A stretch of 53,136 bases of DNA from Candidatus Poseidoniales archaeon (GTDB taxonomy: Archaea; Thermoplasmatota; Poseidoniia; Poseidoniales; Thalassarchaeaceae), in contig DUDF01000193.1 in the NCBI GenBank assembly GCA_012959435.1, positions 1-53,136 of the forward strand. The letters are read 5' to 3'. Shown one piece after another: positions 8,907-17,763 of this stretch (position 1 is its first letter; each line of letters begins with the position of its first letter). Both the position numbers and the translations under genes were made by a program. Under the pieces are notes generated by a model. The model saw only the letters and a list, made by a program, of their open reading frames with translations. It was not told the origin of the DNA and did no database searches.

Positions 8907-11021
8907 TCATTCTTCTTGTTCATCGCCACTAGCAAGTGCATCCTCTTCTTCAGCGACACGAATTCCTTCCTCAAGGTCAATTCTACTAGTTAGATAAGTA
9001 CCTATGAGAATGACGACGGTGACTGTCAAAATCGCTACACGACTTCCGGCAGCAGTACTGGCAATACCGTAGAGGAAAGTTCCAATCATTGCGGCAGATT
9101 TCCCTAGGAAACCAAAGAATCCGAAGAACTCAGATGTCCGTGTTTTCGGGGTAAGTTGTGAGAACATGGAACGAGCCTGGGCTCCTGCAGATCCCATTGC
9201 ACAACCGACAAACAATCCGAGGATAATCCATTGCATTGCTACGCCTAGCCCTAGTGGAGCCCAGACATTATTGCGCATTGTAGTAGCCCACCAATCAACG
9301 GGCCCACCTTGTTCGATGACTGATGGATGTATATCTCCAACCTCTGAAGAACCAGTAATGTTCTCATTTCCACCGACAATGATGATTGAGAATCGGTGGT
9401 CATTTGTGTCATCAAATGCAGCGACTAGTGCAATAGCATCTTCTTCTGTAATTGTCTTGACATCCTTTTCTGAAACTGTTGCTTGACCTGCAAGGAAAGA
9501 AGCCCCAAAAATCCCAACGCAGACGAGAAGGATTGCAGCAAACACTCCCATCCAACCCATGTTTCTCTCCTGTAACCACATGAGCCCACCGCCTAATAAA
9601 ACGACCATTACTAAGATGAACAAACAAACCATAATACCTGCACCGAGTGTACTTTTCCCGGAATCTTCCAGACTGTAATCAGTTTCTGGGAAGTACTCTT
9701 GGAAAGCATCACGGAAGGCAGCATCACCTTCAGAGGTATTACTAATCCAACCTTCATAAGAAATACCGTATAATGTCGACATGACATAAGCACTATCATT
9801 TGTCAGATTATTTTCATCTGGATTTTCATTCCAGGTGAATACAAAGTCATAACGTGTTGAGTCGCCCGCATCGGTCAATTTCGCATCATCAGGTATGCCA
9901 TCCGCATTGGCATCGGTTTCTGAATCTAATTCCAATGGGGCAAAACCTGCTGCAGTAACTGCTACTGCACAGTAGATAAGCAATGCCAACATCAATGCGA
10001 ATTTCGTACCTTTCTTCTCTGCAAGTTTACCGAAAACAAATGTCATTGGAATCGCAACGATGTTGACGGTCAGTAAGAGCATGATATTCATTTTCTGATC
10101 CAGTCGCAATACGGAGTCTCCAAACGCACTAGCCATACTGGCAATTGTGTTCACACCATCATAGAATAGTAGGTAAGCGATTAGAAACATTGCAAGAACC
10201 TTGAATTTCTTGATTTCTTTTGCTGTTGTTGCAACCTGTCCATAAGCAACCTTTGCAGCTCCTACAAATCGAGAAAAGTTGTTTTTCCCCAAACTATTCC
10301 ACTCTAAATCAGAGGATATTTCCGGTTCTGGAGTCCATTTGAACATCAATGCTCCAAAGCCCCACCACCACAATGAAGATGTGACAAAAATGACAGCTAG
10401 TCTGAAGTTTGTATCCCAATCGAATGGCCCCATAAGGATAACAAGATGGAATATGAGTAGTATTGAACCACCCATGAATCCATACATATAGCCCCAAGTT
10501 GAGACTTGGTCTTGGTTTTCTCTATCACTTAGGAAGGGCATGAATGAGTAATAGATGACGTTACCACCTGTGAATCCAATGGTTCCGATAGTGTACATCA
10601 TTGCTAGAATGATGTATCCTTGTGAACCAAAATAGGGTGCTGCACCCATCAATGCAGTGAATCCGATACCGGCAACAGTATACCATTTCAGCAACTTCTT
10701 TTTGATTGGCATACGATCCGCAATTACACCCAATGCTGGGGCGGTAAGGACAACAAAGACCATTGAAAATGTCAGCACATAAGCGTAGAACGCATCACCA
10801 GACTGAGTTCCTGTGGCTTTATTGTACAAATTGGACATTAAAGCTGGGGCAATGACAGTCATCACCGTGAGCGCATAGGCTTGATTTGCCCAGTCAAAGA
10901 AATACCAACCCTTCAGCGCCTTCTTACCTTCTTCACTCATATCTGCAAGAGTTTGTTTAACAACTACAGGTTCAGTTTCGTTTTTTGATACAGATACACC
11001 CTCAGTCATGCTAGCGCACAT
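8907..11021 (-). CDS. MFS transporter, Atg22/UMF1-like
   Basis: A 704-residue polytopic membrane protein. The start of the membrane region, GWYFFDWANQAYALTVMT (residues 39-56), is the signature of the Atg22-like / UMF1 branch of the major facilitator superfamily, and the loop IADRMPIKKK matches MFS motif A. Bacterial relatives are ~430-480 residues; here two soluble insertions, roughly residues 370-450 and 515-570, rich in Asp/Asn/Glu and probably extracytoplasmic, account for the extra length. The C-terminus is acidic. The ATG at 11021 follows GAGGGA at good spacing; an ATG 12 bases downstream is an alternative. Substrate unknown: relatives are linked to amino-acid or metabolite efflux. Confidence 0.8.
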   Translation of the reverse strand: MCASMTEGVSVSKNETEPVVVKQTLADMSEEGKKALKGWYFFDWANQAYALTVMTVIAPALMSNLYNKATGTQSGDAFYAYVLTFSMVFVVLTAPALGVIADRMPIKKKLLKWYTVAGIGFTALMGAAPYFGSQGYIILAMMYTIGTIGFTGGNVIYYSFMPFLSDRENQDQVSTWGYMYGFMGGSILLIFHLVILMGPFDWDTNFRLAVIFVTSSLWWWGFGALMFKWTPEPEISSDLEWNSLGKNNFSRFVGAAKVAYGQVATTAKEIKKFKVLAMFLIAYLLFYDGVNTIASMASAFGDSVLRLDQKMNIMLLLTVNIVAIPMTFVFGKLAEKKGTKFALMLALLIYCAVAVTAAGFAPLELDSETDANADGIPDDAKLTDAGDSTRYDFVFTWNENPDENNLTNDSAYVMSTLYGISYEGWISNTSEGDAAFRDAFQEYFPETDYSLEDSGKSTLGAGIMVCLFILVMVVLLGGGLMWLQERNMGWMGVFAAILLVCVGIFGASFLAGQATVSEKDVKTITEEDAIALVAAFDDTNDHRFSIIIVGGNENITGSSEVGDIHPSVIEQGGPVDWWATTMRNNVWAPLGLGVAMQWIILGLFVGCAMGSAGAQARSMFSQLTPKTRTSEFFGFFGFLGKSAAMIGTFLYGIASTAAGSRVAILTVTVVILIGTYLTSRIDLEEGIRVAEEEDALASGDEQEE

Positions 11022-11137
11022 GTGAGTCTCCCTCTTAGCATTACACCCTGCATTGATTCTCGTATTGCATGATTATGTCAACCTTTTACTAAAGGGCATA
11101 TTGATGAGGGGGTGGTGTGCCGCTTGGCCTGAGTAAC

Positions 11138-12274
11138 ATGGCTGACCAATCCTCACCCTGCTCGGCTGGAATTATGCCGAGTTCTACAGAGGCTGTCAAA
11201 ATTCACCATCTAGTCAAGGCTCCAGAAAATACACCTGGGGCAATTCGCAAGCGTGAATCGTGGGATGCTGATGAGTTAGCAACAGTCTACACAACTCCTG
11301 AATGCTTACCAGACGGGACAATATGTCAAGCGACTACAGTTATTTTTCGAACCAAAGGTTGCGTCTGGTGGTGGAATTCAGGTTGCACTTTTTGTGGCTA
11401 CTTCAACGACGTAAGGGATGATGTCACTTATGACAATTTGATGGCACAATGGCAATCAGCCAAAGACCAAACTAACGATTTTGAGGGCTCAGAAGTAATC
11501 AAAGTCTACACATCGGGGACATTTTTTGAGGATCGTGAAAATCCTCCTGAGTGGCAAGAGGCAATACTTCGAGAGACCAATGAGAGGGGACTGCGCCTCA
11601 TTGTTGAAGCACGAGCTGAGATGTGCACACCAGAAAAAATGTCGTGGGTAGCGAATTTGCACCCTGGATGTGTTGTCGCCATTGGTTTAGAAGCAATGGA
11701 CGATGAAGTCCTAAAATTCCATTGCAATAAGGGATTTTCAACAAAACAATGGCACAAAGCCATTGAGACTCTTCGGGCTAACGAATTAGAAGTCAAGACA
11801 TATTTGCTGTTCAAACCACCATTCATGTCCGAGGGAGATGCGTTGAAACATTGTATTGAATGGATTCGCGAAGTAGGTCCCCTTTCTGATGAGGTTAGCG
11901 TTAATCCAATGAATATCCAGCGCGGTACAATTGTTGAGAGACTATTCCGTCACCGTGAATACCGGCCTCCGTGGCTATGGTCACTAGTTGAGATGATTCG
12001 TCAAGTTGACTCTGTCCCCGGCCGATTGATAGTTCATCCAACTGCAGCCGGCCGTGTTCGTGGGGCACATAATTGTGGCAAATGTGACAAGCATGTTGCT
12101 GCCGCAATTGAACGCTATTCGGTTTCAGGAGACTTGGAAGAGTTTGCTGGCCTAACCTGTGAATGTGAGAAAATCTGGGCTACTGAAATCGAGTTGGATT
12201 GCACCATCCCATCTCCATTTGGGGTCGGTTTAGACCGCCGCATGCCTGTTGAAGAATCTCTAATGTCACCTTAA
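11138..12274 (+). CDS. Radical SAM protein of archaeosine biosynthesis (RaSEA-like)
   Basis: Likely the radical SAM partner of ArcS that converts the lysine-modified preQ0 base at position 15 of archaeal tRNA to archaeosine. The 378-residue protein has an iron-sulfur motif with unusual spacing, C75-x7-C83-x2-C86 (GCVWWWNSGCTFCGY), as recalled for the TIGR01210/RaSEA family, followed by a TIM-barrel-like region with EVIKVYTSGTF, IVEARAEM, AIGLEAMDDEVL and KTYLLFKPPFM. The C-terminus has more conserved cysteines (NCGKCDKH; LTCECEK). The ATG at 11138 is preferred over the GTG at 11117. It is transcribed divergently from the transporter. The radical SAM call is secure; the RaSEA assignment is by family memory. 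Confidence 0.75.
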   Translation: MADQSSPCSAGIMPSSTEAVKIHHLVKAPENTPGAIRKRESWDADELATVYTTPECLPDGTICQATTVIFRTKGCVWWWNSGCTFCGYFNDVRDDVTYDNLMAQWQSAKDQTNDFEGSEVIKVYTSGTFFEDRENPPEWQEAILRETNERGLRLIVEARAEMCTPEKMSWVANLHPGCVVAIGLEAMDDEVLKFHCNKGFSTKQWHKAIETLRANELEVKTYLLFKPPFMSEGDALKHCIEWIREVGPLSDEVSVNPMNIQRGTIVERLFRHREYRPPWLWSLVEMIRQVDSVPGRLIVHPTAAGRVRGAHNCGKCDKHVAAAIERYSVSGDLEEFAGLTCECEKIWATEIELDCTIPSPFGVGLDRRMPVEESLMSP

Positions 12275-12355
12275 TTTTAACACCATTTCTCTCCTAATGC
12301 TTAAGGACATCTTTCATTTCGGAAAGATTGCCTTAAGGCAATTTGTGGTGAAGTG

Positions 12356-12619
12356 ATGAGTGAACTACCCGAAATGACGCAGGGGCAAGAAGAGCCTGCT
12401 GCTTCTACAGCTGTTTGGACATTGAGTTTAGTTGGCGCTTTTGCGTTTATGATTTTGTATGGGGTACTCTACCCTAATCACCCATTCCCAGGGCTTGGGG
12501 ATATACTTCCATTATTCAGTGAATTAGGCAGTAGTGTTGTTTGGTTCTTTATCGCAGGGATAATTCTAGGTTTGTCGATGTTATTAGCGATGATAGTTGG
12601 GGAGTCCATTGCAGAATGA
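12356..12619 (+). CDS. Small two-helix membrane protein
   Basis: An 87-residue protein with a polar acidic N-terminus and two hydrophobic segments, about residues 20-40 (WTLSLVGAFAFMILYGVLY) and 58-83 (VVWFFIAGIILGLSMLLAM). The ATG at 12356 follows GGTGA. It ends 9 bases before the oxidase-like gene, whose Shine-Dalgarno GAGGTGA overlaps this stop, so the two are an operon and this is probably an accessory subunit or partner. The sequence is not recognised; no heme- or copper-binding motif is seen. Confidence 0.7.
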   Translation: MSELPEMTQGQEEPAASTAVWTLSLVGAFAFMILYGVLYPNHPFPGLGDILPLFSELGSSVVWFFIAGIILGLSMLLAMIVGESIAE

Positions 12620-12628
12620 GGTGATATC

Positions 12629-14464
12629 ATGGAAATTCGAACATTATTCATTTCATACGTTATTTGGTTATTTTTTGTTAGGTATCTGACTATCACAGGT
12701 CTTGGGCCATTTGGTTCATTTGCTCGTGACATCTCCACCTTCATGCTTGGAAAGGGACTTGGCCCGGCCGCTGATTTGATGGAAGATCGGGCAGGTGGGG
12801 CAGCCAAAACTTGGTTCGCTCATGGAATCTTCTGGTTCATCATTGCAGCAACTTTGTCATTTTTGGGAATGTGGACAGCATACGAACCAAATGCTCTACA
12901 CTCACTTGGAGCAATAGGATATTCTCCAAGTGTCGCTCAGGCTACCGCTGCGGTTCATGTTGTAACTGTATTCGGCGCATTATCAATGATGTTGATGGGT
13001 GCTGGGTTTGCTATGCAAGGCCGCCTTGCGGGCGGGCGAATGGCGAATGAAGCGACAACCGCACTGATTGCATTTGCATGGAGTGCTGTCGTTGCAGCAG
13101 GACTAATCCTTTCACATACTGATTTAATTGGAGAAAGTAGTTGGTTTGAATTACCACCCGTTTACTACATTTTAATGACATTCTTGGCTTTACCACTATT
13201 TGTAAACCACTTGTTGACGATGGCGAACTCAGAATCACCGGTAATGATTCCACAGTGGTTTATCGTAATGGGTTACGCTGCATTCATTTGGATGGGCGTT
13301 GCTTCGATGTTCTTACTTGGAGGAGAAAACCACACTCTTTCTTGGCTACTAGTCAAGGTTCTGTTTGGTGGTTGGTTGCTCTCACAAGCACTAGGTATTG
13401 CTCATCATGTGATACCATCTGCTCTAGGGGTTCCACTTTGGAGTCGTTCTCTTGCTACTCTAACCTTGTTTGGTACATTCCTAACATTCTCCCCACTTGG
13501 TGCCATGGCTTCAGTTCCTACAATGGGGGCTTTCATGCAAGCAATGGTAGCAATTCTATTGTCACTTTCATTAGTCCCATTAATCGCTACTGTAGTCAAT
13601 TTGACTAAGACTGCAAGCGGTCGAGTAATGGAATCTTATGGAGTTAAGTTCACAATCCTCGGCGTCATTATGTTGATTCCAATTTCGTTTGGTAGTTTAT
13701 TCGCCTCTGTTTCAGCATTTGGTGGAGGTAATGAGTTAGCTCACATAGCCCCAACATTAGACACGCTCGCACTATGGGGTGTTATTGGTATGATTGCACT
13801 AGGAAGTGCTCACATGTTATTCCCACAAGTAACCGGCCGTGATTTATTCAGTTGTGCTAAGACAAAGATGACCTTCTGGTTTGCAACAGTTGGAATTGTT
13901 GGATTTGGTACTTCACAATTTATCGTTGATTACGTGAATCATTCAATTGGTGCTGCTGATGTCTCTCTAGCACTAGAAGAGGCAGGTGTTAGCGCTGCTG
14001 GAGTAGGAGATGTGCAGGTTTTCGCAGCCATCATGTTCTATGGTGTTGCTCTAGCAGGTGTCTTTGCTGCTCAAAATATGTTACAGGGTTCATTCCGAGG
14101 CACTTTACTTTCAGACAGTGCTCCAGCGGCAAATGTCACTACGTCCCAGATGGCAATCGGTGGTACCACTTCAATCCGCAACCTGCTCGCAGCAGGTGCA
14201 GGTGTTGACACCGTTCTTACAGTAGATGGAGGCTCCTCAGCAGGTCGAATTTCATTAGCAGATATTACCCCAGCAGATGAGGCCCCCGAAGAAGCAGAAG
14301 TACTGCCTGAAGAGGATGAAGAGGATGAAGAGGAAGAGACAGCGGTTGTAATCCCTGATAACCTCTCAAAGATGTTGAAAGGAGAATTAGTTGAGTTGGC
14401 TAAGGCAGCAGGGGTTTCTACTGCAGGAACCAAGTCTGATCTAATTGGTCGCCTTAGCGCTTGA
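12629..14464 (+). CDS. Heme-copper-oxidase subunit I-like membrane protein with C-terminal SAP domain
   Basis: A 611-residue protein with about 12-14 membrane helices over residues 1-510. The part around residues 240-420 lines up by eye with CcoN (cbb3 oxidase subunit I): GIAHHVIPSALGVPLWS matches the helix-loop GMMYYFVPK..RPVYS, and GMIALGSAHMLFPQVTGRDL matches the segment after the heme histidines. In CcoN two histidines lie just before that segment; here the aligned residues are Leu and Thr (TLDTLALW), and the copper-ligand HH pair and the Gly-His of the Cu-Tyr helix are not found. His110 is in about the place of the first heme ligand. After an acidic linker (EEDEEDEEEE), residues 578-611 read as a SAP nucleic-acid-binding motif (LKGELVELAKAAG..GTKSDLIGRL). 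It cannot be a normal oxidase if the alignment holds. Confidence 0.55.
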   Translation: MEIRTLFISYVIWLFFVRYLTITGLGPFGSFARDISTFMLGKGLGPAADLMEDRAGGAAKTWFAHGIFWFIIAATLSFLGMWTAYEPNALHSLGAIGYSPSVAQATAAVHVVTVFGALSMMLMGAGFAMQGRLAGGRMANEATTALIAFAWSAVVAAGLILSHTDLIGESSWFELPPVYYILMTFLALPLFVNHLLTMANSESPVMIPQWFIVMGYAAFIWMGVASMFLLGGENHTLSWLLVKVLFGGWLLSQALGIAHHVIPSALGVPLWSRSLATLTLFGTFLTFSPLGAMASVPTMGAFMQAMVAILLSLSLVPLIATVVNLTKTASGRVMESYGVKFTILGVIMLIPISFGSLFASVSAFGGGNELAHIAPTLDTLALWGVIGMIALGSAHMLFPQVTGRDLFSCAKTKMTFWFATVGIVGFGTSQFIVDYVNHSIGAADVSLALEEAGVSAAGVGDVQVFAAIMFYGVALAGVFAAQNMLQGSFRGTLLSDSAPAANVTTSQMAIGGTTSIRNLLAAGAGVDTVLTVDGGSSAGRISLADITPADEAPEEAEVLPEEDEEDEEEETAVVIPDNLSKMLKGELVELAKAAGVSTAGTKSDLIGRLSA

Positions 14465-14524
14465 TTGAAGAGTTGGGAAACCGCCATAGCGAATACCCTT
14501 ACTCCGCCAATAAGAGGAATTGCA

Positions 14525-15799
14525 ATGCGTATTGGCTTAGTCGGCAAACCAAACGTTGGCAAATCAACTACTTTTGCAGCATTAACAGAAACCACGGTTG
14601 AAATTGCAAACTATCCATTCACAACAATTGAGGCAAATGTTGGTGTAACTTACATCGCAGCAACATCACCTTGCGCCTGCAAAGAACTGTCAATCAAGAT
14701 AGCAGAAAGTGGTAGGTCTGTTGACTCTGATGGAGATAGAGATGGCAGCATCTGCCAGCCAAGAACCGGTGCTTGTAATGGCCATGAAAGATTAGTTCCC
14801 GTTACTCTAGTGGATGTAGCGGGGTTAGTTCCCGGAGCACACGAAGGACGTGGTAGGGGTAACCAGTTTCTTTCTGATTTGGCTAGTTGTGATGCTTTGA
14901 TCCAAGTTGTTGATGCCTCTGGAGGCACAGATATTGAGGGTAACCCTACTGGTCCAGGTGGTTGCTCACCAAGTGAAGAGCACGATTTTTTGATTGAAGA
15001 ATTAGCAGCATGGATTGATGGAATTATCTCCAATGGTTGGGCCAAGGCGGTTCGCCGTATTCAATCTGAAGGCGAGGCCGGATTGACAAATTTCCTGCAT
15101 GAGCAATTAACTGGTATTGGCGGAACTCATAGTGATGTAGCAGTAGCATTGGATATTTTCAGGCGTGAAAATCCGGATATACCAACAATCAATATCTGGG
15201 GCGATGAAGAAAAAAGAACACTTTCACACATTCTTCGTCGCCATATGTTCCCGCTGTATATTGCCGCTAATAAATCAGATTTAGCAGATGAAGAGACTTA
15301 TTCAACTCTGCAGACTCAAGTCAAATCTTATGGAGGTTTATTCGTGCCTTGTAGTGGTGAAACAGAACTTGCCCTGAGGCGTGCCAGTAAAGTGGGAGCC
15401 ATTTTCTATGTGCCTGGTGAATCAAGTTTCGAAGTAAATCCTGATGCTACTTTGAATGATACACAGAAAAGAGGACTTTCAGAACTTCAAGATAGAATAT
15501 CCAAAATGGGTGGGACCGGTTTGAACGAACTACTTCGAAAAGTAGTGTTTGAGAGATTGGAGAAAATAGTTGCTTACCCTGTCCAAGATGAGACACATTG
15601 GACTGATGGTGATGGCAGAGTACTGCCTGATGCCCTACTAATCTCTTCAGGAACCACCGCCAAAGGGTTGGCCTACGCCGTTCACACGGACTTGGGGGAT
15701 GGCTTCATTCGCGCATCTGATGCACGAAGTGGCAGAGTCATTGGGTCAGAGCATGAACTTGAGGACAATGATATCATCAAAATCCATGCAAAAACCTGA
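14525..15799 (+). CDS. ychF: YchF/OBG-type GTPase/ATPase
   Basis: A translation-associated P-loop NTPase of the OBG group (424 residues). P-loop GKPNVGKST begins at residue 7 and sits two residues after the start codon, as in YchF. Switch region TTIEANVGV and the G3 region VDVAGLVPGAHEGRG follow, with NKSD as the G4 motif. The final ~80 residues are a TGS domain (LPDALLISSGTTAKGLAYAVHTDLG). There is an archaeal insertion rich in Cys (PCACKE) between switch I and G3. The ATG at 14525 is chosen because AGAGGA precedes it and it gives the canonical MRIGLVGKP start; an in-frame TTG at 14465 directly after the previous stop would add 20 unconserved residues. Confidence 0.9.
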   Translation: MRIGLVGKPNVGKSTTFAALTETTVEIANYPFTTIEANVGVTYIAATSPCACKELSIKIAESGRSVDSDGDRDGSICQPRTGACNGHERLVPVTLVDVAGLVPGAHEGRGRGNQFLSDLASCDALIQVVDASGGTDIEGNPTGPGGCSPSEEHDFLIEELAAWIDGIISNGWAKAVRRIQSEGEAGLTNFLHEQLTGIGGTHSDVAVALDIFRRENPDIPTINIWGDEEKRTLSHILRRHMFPLYIAANKSDLADEETYSTLQTQVKSYGGLFVPCSGETELALRRASKVGAIFYVPGESSFEVNPDATLNDTQKRGLSELQDRISKMGGTGLNELLRKVVFERLEKIVAYPVQDETHWTDGDGRVLPDALLISSGTTAKGLAYAVHTDLGDGFIRASDARSGRVIGSEHELEDNDIIKIHAKT

Positions 15800-15858
15800 C
15801 GTCAATAATGCATGCTCCGAGACACGACATTGAACTCTAGTTTCGTTCAGTTTGGATA

Positions 15859-16914
15859 TTATTCCGTGTCGCCGAAGTCTGGTGCTGCTGGCAGATTATC
15901 AGATTCTGGAGCAGGGGCTTCATCTACCACTGGCGGAGATTCATCTTCATCTTCTTTTTCTTCAGATTCAATTACTGCATGAAAATCTCCTTCTGTATTT
16001 AGTAGATCGTCAGCATCAATAGTCTTTAACGAGGCAAGGAATGCCTCATTATCTTCTACAGTGAATCCCTTCATACCTTTGCCAACCCCACCTAACTTTC
16101 CATAATCGTATGGGAGTACTAGAGTAATGAGCGTATGTTGTTCCATACCCAATTCACCTACCGTTTGTAGACGGCGCAATTCTAGAAGTTCAGGGTTCTG
16201 AGCCATGGTGTTAGCCGCATAAGCGAGATTCTTGACCGCTTCAACTTCTCCTTCAGCACGTCGTAGTCTAGCTTTGCGCTCTCTTTGCGCTTCTGCTTCA
16301 CGAGCAATTGCTCTTTGCATATCTGTTGGAATAACTACATCTGTGATATCAATTCGAGTCACATCAATTCCAAGTGGAAGTGAAAATCCGTCAAGAATAT
16401 CCTCCATACGGTTGGCGATAGTTTCTCTCTTGGAAAGCATTTCGTCCAAGGTAAATTCGCCAATTACTACTCGCAGAGTAGACATTGTTGCTTGGCGGAT
16501 TACTGTCGCAGGGTCTGAAACAGCCAATACAGATGTCATTGGGTCAATGACTTTCCAATAAACGACTCCATCCACTTTGATACTTACATTGTCTTTAGTA
16601 ATACAGACTTGACCAGGAATATTTTCTGGACGGTCGCGGATATCAACTGCTAGGAACATATCAATTATTGGCCATCGGAATGCTAAACCAACCCCATTCA
16701 ATTTTATTGGTTTTCCAAATCGGAATTTGATTGCACGTTCGTATTGGTCAAGAATGGTAACCCATCCTCGCCTTGGCCAAGTACCTCTAGGAGGATATGC
16801 TGTGGGTTCACCACCAGCAGCGGAAAACATACCTCCTGCCGCCTTTAGTCCAAGGATTAATCCTGCAGCGATTAATCCACACGCTGCTCCAAGCAATAGT
16901 TCAAGCAAGACCAT
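15859..16914 (-). CDS. SPFH/band 7 (stomatin-like) membrane protein
   Basis: A 351-residue protein with an N-terminal hydrophobic anchor (residues 1-25), then an SPFH domain: FRFGKPIKLNGVGLAFRWP, DNVSIKVDGVVYWKV and a charged helix REAEAQRERKARLRRAEGE that drives oligomerisation. After ~residue 270 comes an acidic, proline-rich tail. Stomatins form ring assemblies at membranes and scaffold other membrane proteins. The ATG at 16914 overlaps the TGA of the upstream SPFH gene by one base (TGATG) and follows GGAGGTGG; the GTG at 16917 is less likely. Two adjacent, divergent SPFH genes suggest a hetero-oligomer. Confidence 0.88.
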   Translation of the reverse strand: MVLLELLLGAACGLIAAGLILGLKAAGGMFSAAGGEPTAYPPRGTWPRRGWVTILDQYERAIKFRFGKPIKLNGVGLAFRWPIIDMFLAVDIRDRPENIPGQVCITKDNVSIKVDGVVYWKVIDPMTSVLAVSDPATVIRQATMSTLRVVIGEFTLDEMLSKRETIANRMEDILDGFSLPLGIDVTRIDITDVVIPTDMQRAIAREAEAQRERKARLRRAEGEVEAVKNLAYAANTMAQNPELLELRRLQTVGELGMEQHTLITLVLPYDYGKLGGVGKGMKGFTVEDNEAFLASLKTIDADDLLNTEGDFHAVIESEEKEDEDESPPVVDEAPAPESDNLPAAPDFGDTE

Positions 16915-17693
16915 CACTTACCACCTCCTGAAAACAGTTCACCAAGCGGACCATTACTAATATCTAGCAGGGTGTCAGGTAGCATCATAATTCGTGTAGC
17001 ATTGTTTTCTGCTCCAACTTCCGAAAGAACTTGTAATCGGCGTAATTCCATTAGTGCTGGGAATCGAGCAAACAGTTCTTGTGCCTCTGCCAACTTGCTA
17101 GCAGACTCGCGCTCAGCACTTGCTTTGATGACTCTTGAGCGAGCCTCTCTGTCGGCCTCAGCCACCTTTGCCATGGCTCTAGTCAAATCGTGTGGGAGTT
17201 GCATGTCGGTTAATTCCACATGCCTAACATCAATTCCCCATGGATCCGTCGCTTCATCTAAATTGGTTCGAATTCTTTCAGCAACCTTTTCTCTTTCCTG
17301 AAGAATTTCGTCAAGAGGAACAGAACCAAAGACATCACGGAGAGCACCCATTGCCGCCATTCCAATTGACGCCCGAGCGTTGGTAACCTTGTTTACCGCA
17401 TCACCGGGGTCTCTAACACGGTAGAAAATAACGGCATCAATTGTCAGTGAAATATTGTCTTTTGTGACCACCGATTGACCCGGTACGTCATTGATGAGAA
17501 GACGTAAATCCCATCTCACCATACGGTCTACCCATGGAATTACAATTCTAATTCCTGGTGATAATACACCTCTGTAGGAACCAAGTCGGAAGACGACTGC
17601 TCCTTCCCAATGTCTAATAATTTTCAAAAAACTCCCTAATAAGAGCGCCAACACAAAAGTTATCATCCCTATAATCAAAAATACGGCTACCAT
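16914..17693 (-). CDS. SPFH/band 7 slipin-type protein
   Basis: A 259-residue slipin/stomatin homologue of near-canonical length. N-terminal transmembrane helix (residues 4-25), then RHWEGAVVFRLGSYRGVLSPG, typical of slipins, DNISLTIDAVIFYRV, and the helix EADREARSRVIKASAE. The C-terminus has the hallmark ALMELRRLQVLSEVGAENN. Translationally coupled to the second SPFH gene by a one-base stop/start overlap. No NfeD partner gene, often seen next to slipins, is in the window. Confidence 0.9.
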   Translation of the reverse strand: MVAVFLIIGMITFVLALLLGSFLKIIRHWEGAVVFRLGSYRGVLSPGIRIVIPWVDRMVRWDLRLLINDVPGQSVVTKDNISLTIDAVIFYRVRDPGDAVNKVTNARASIGMAAMGALRDVFGSVPLDEILQEREKVAERIRTNLDEATDPWGIDVRHVELTDMQLPHDLTRAMAKVAEADREARSRVIKASAERESASKLAEAQELFARFPALMELRRLQVLSEVGAENNATRIMMLPDTLLDISNGPLGELFSGGGK

Positions 17694-17763
17694 GTTTTAC
17701 CGGCGGAAGTAATACGCTATTAGGTTTGGTCCGGCAATATCATTGGGTGAAGAAAACAAACCA

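Noticed and set aside
12629-14464. Ordinary cbb3-type oxidase subunit
   Set aside because: Copper and heme histidines are missing from the aligned helices, and no CcoO/CcoP-like heme-c partner (CxxCH) is nearby.
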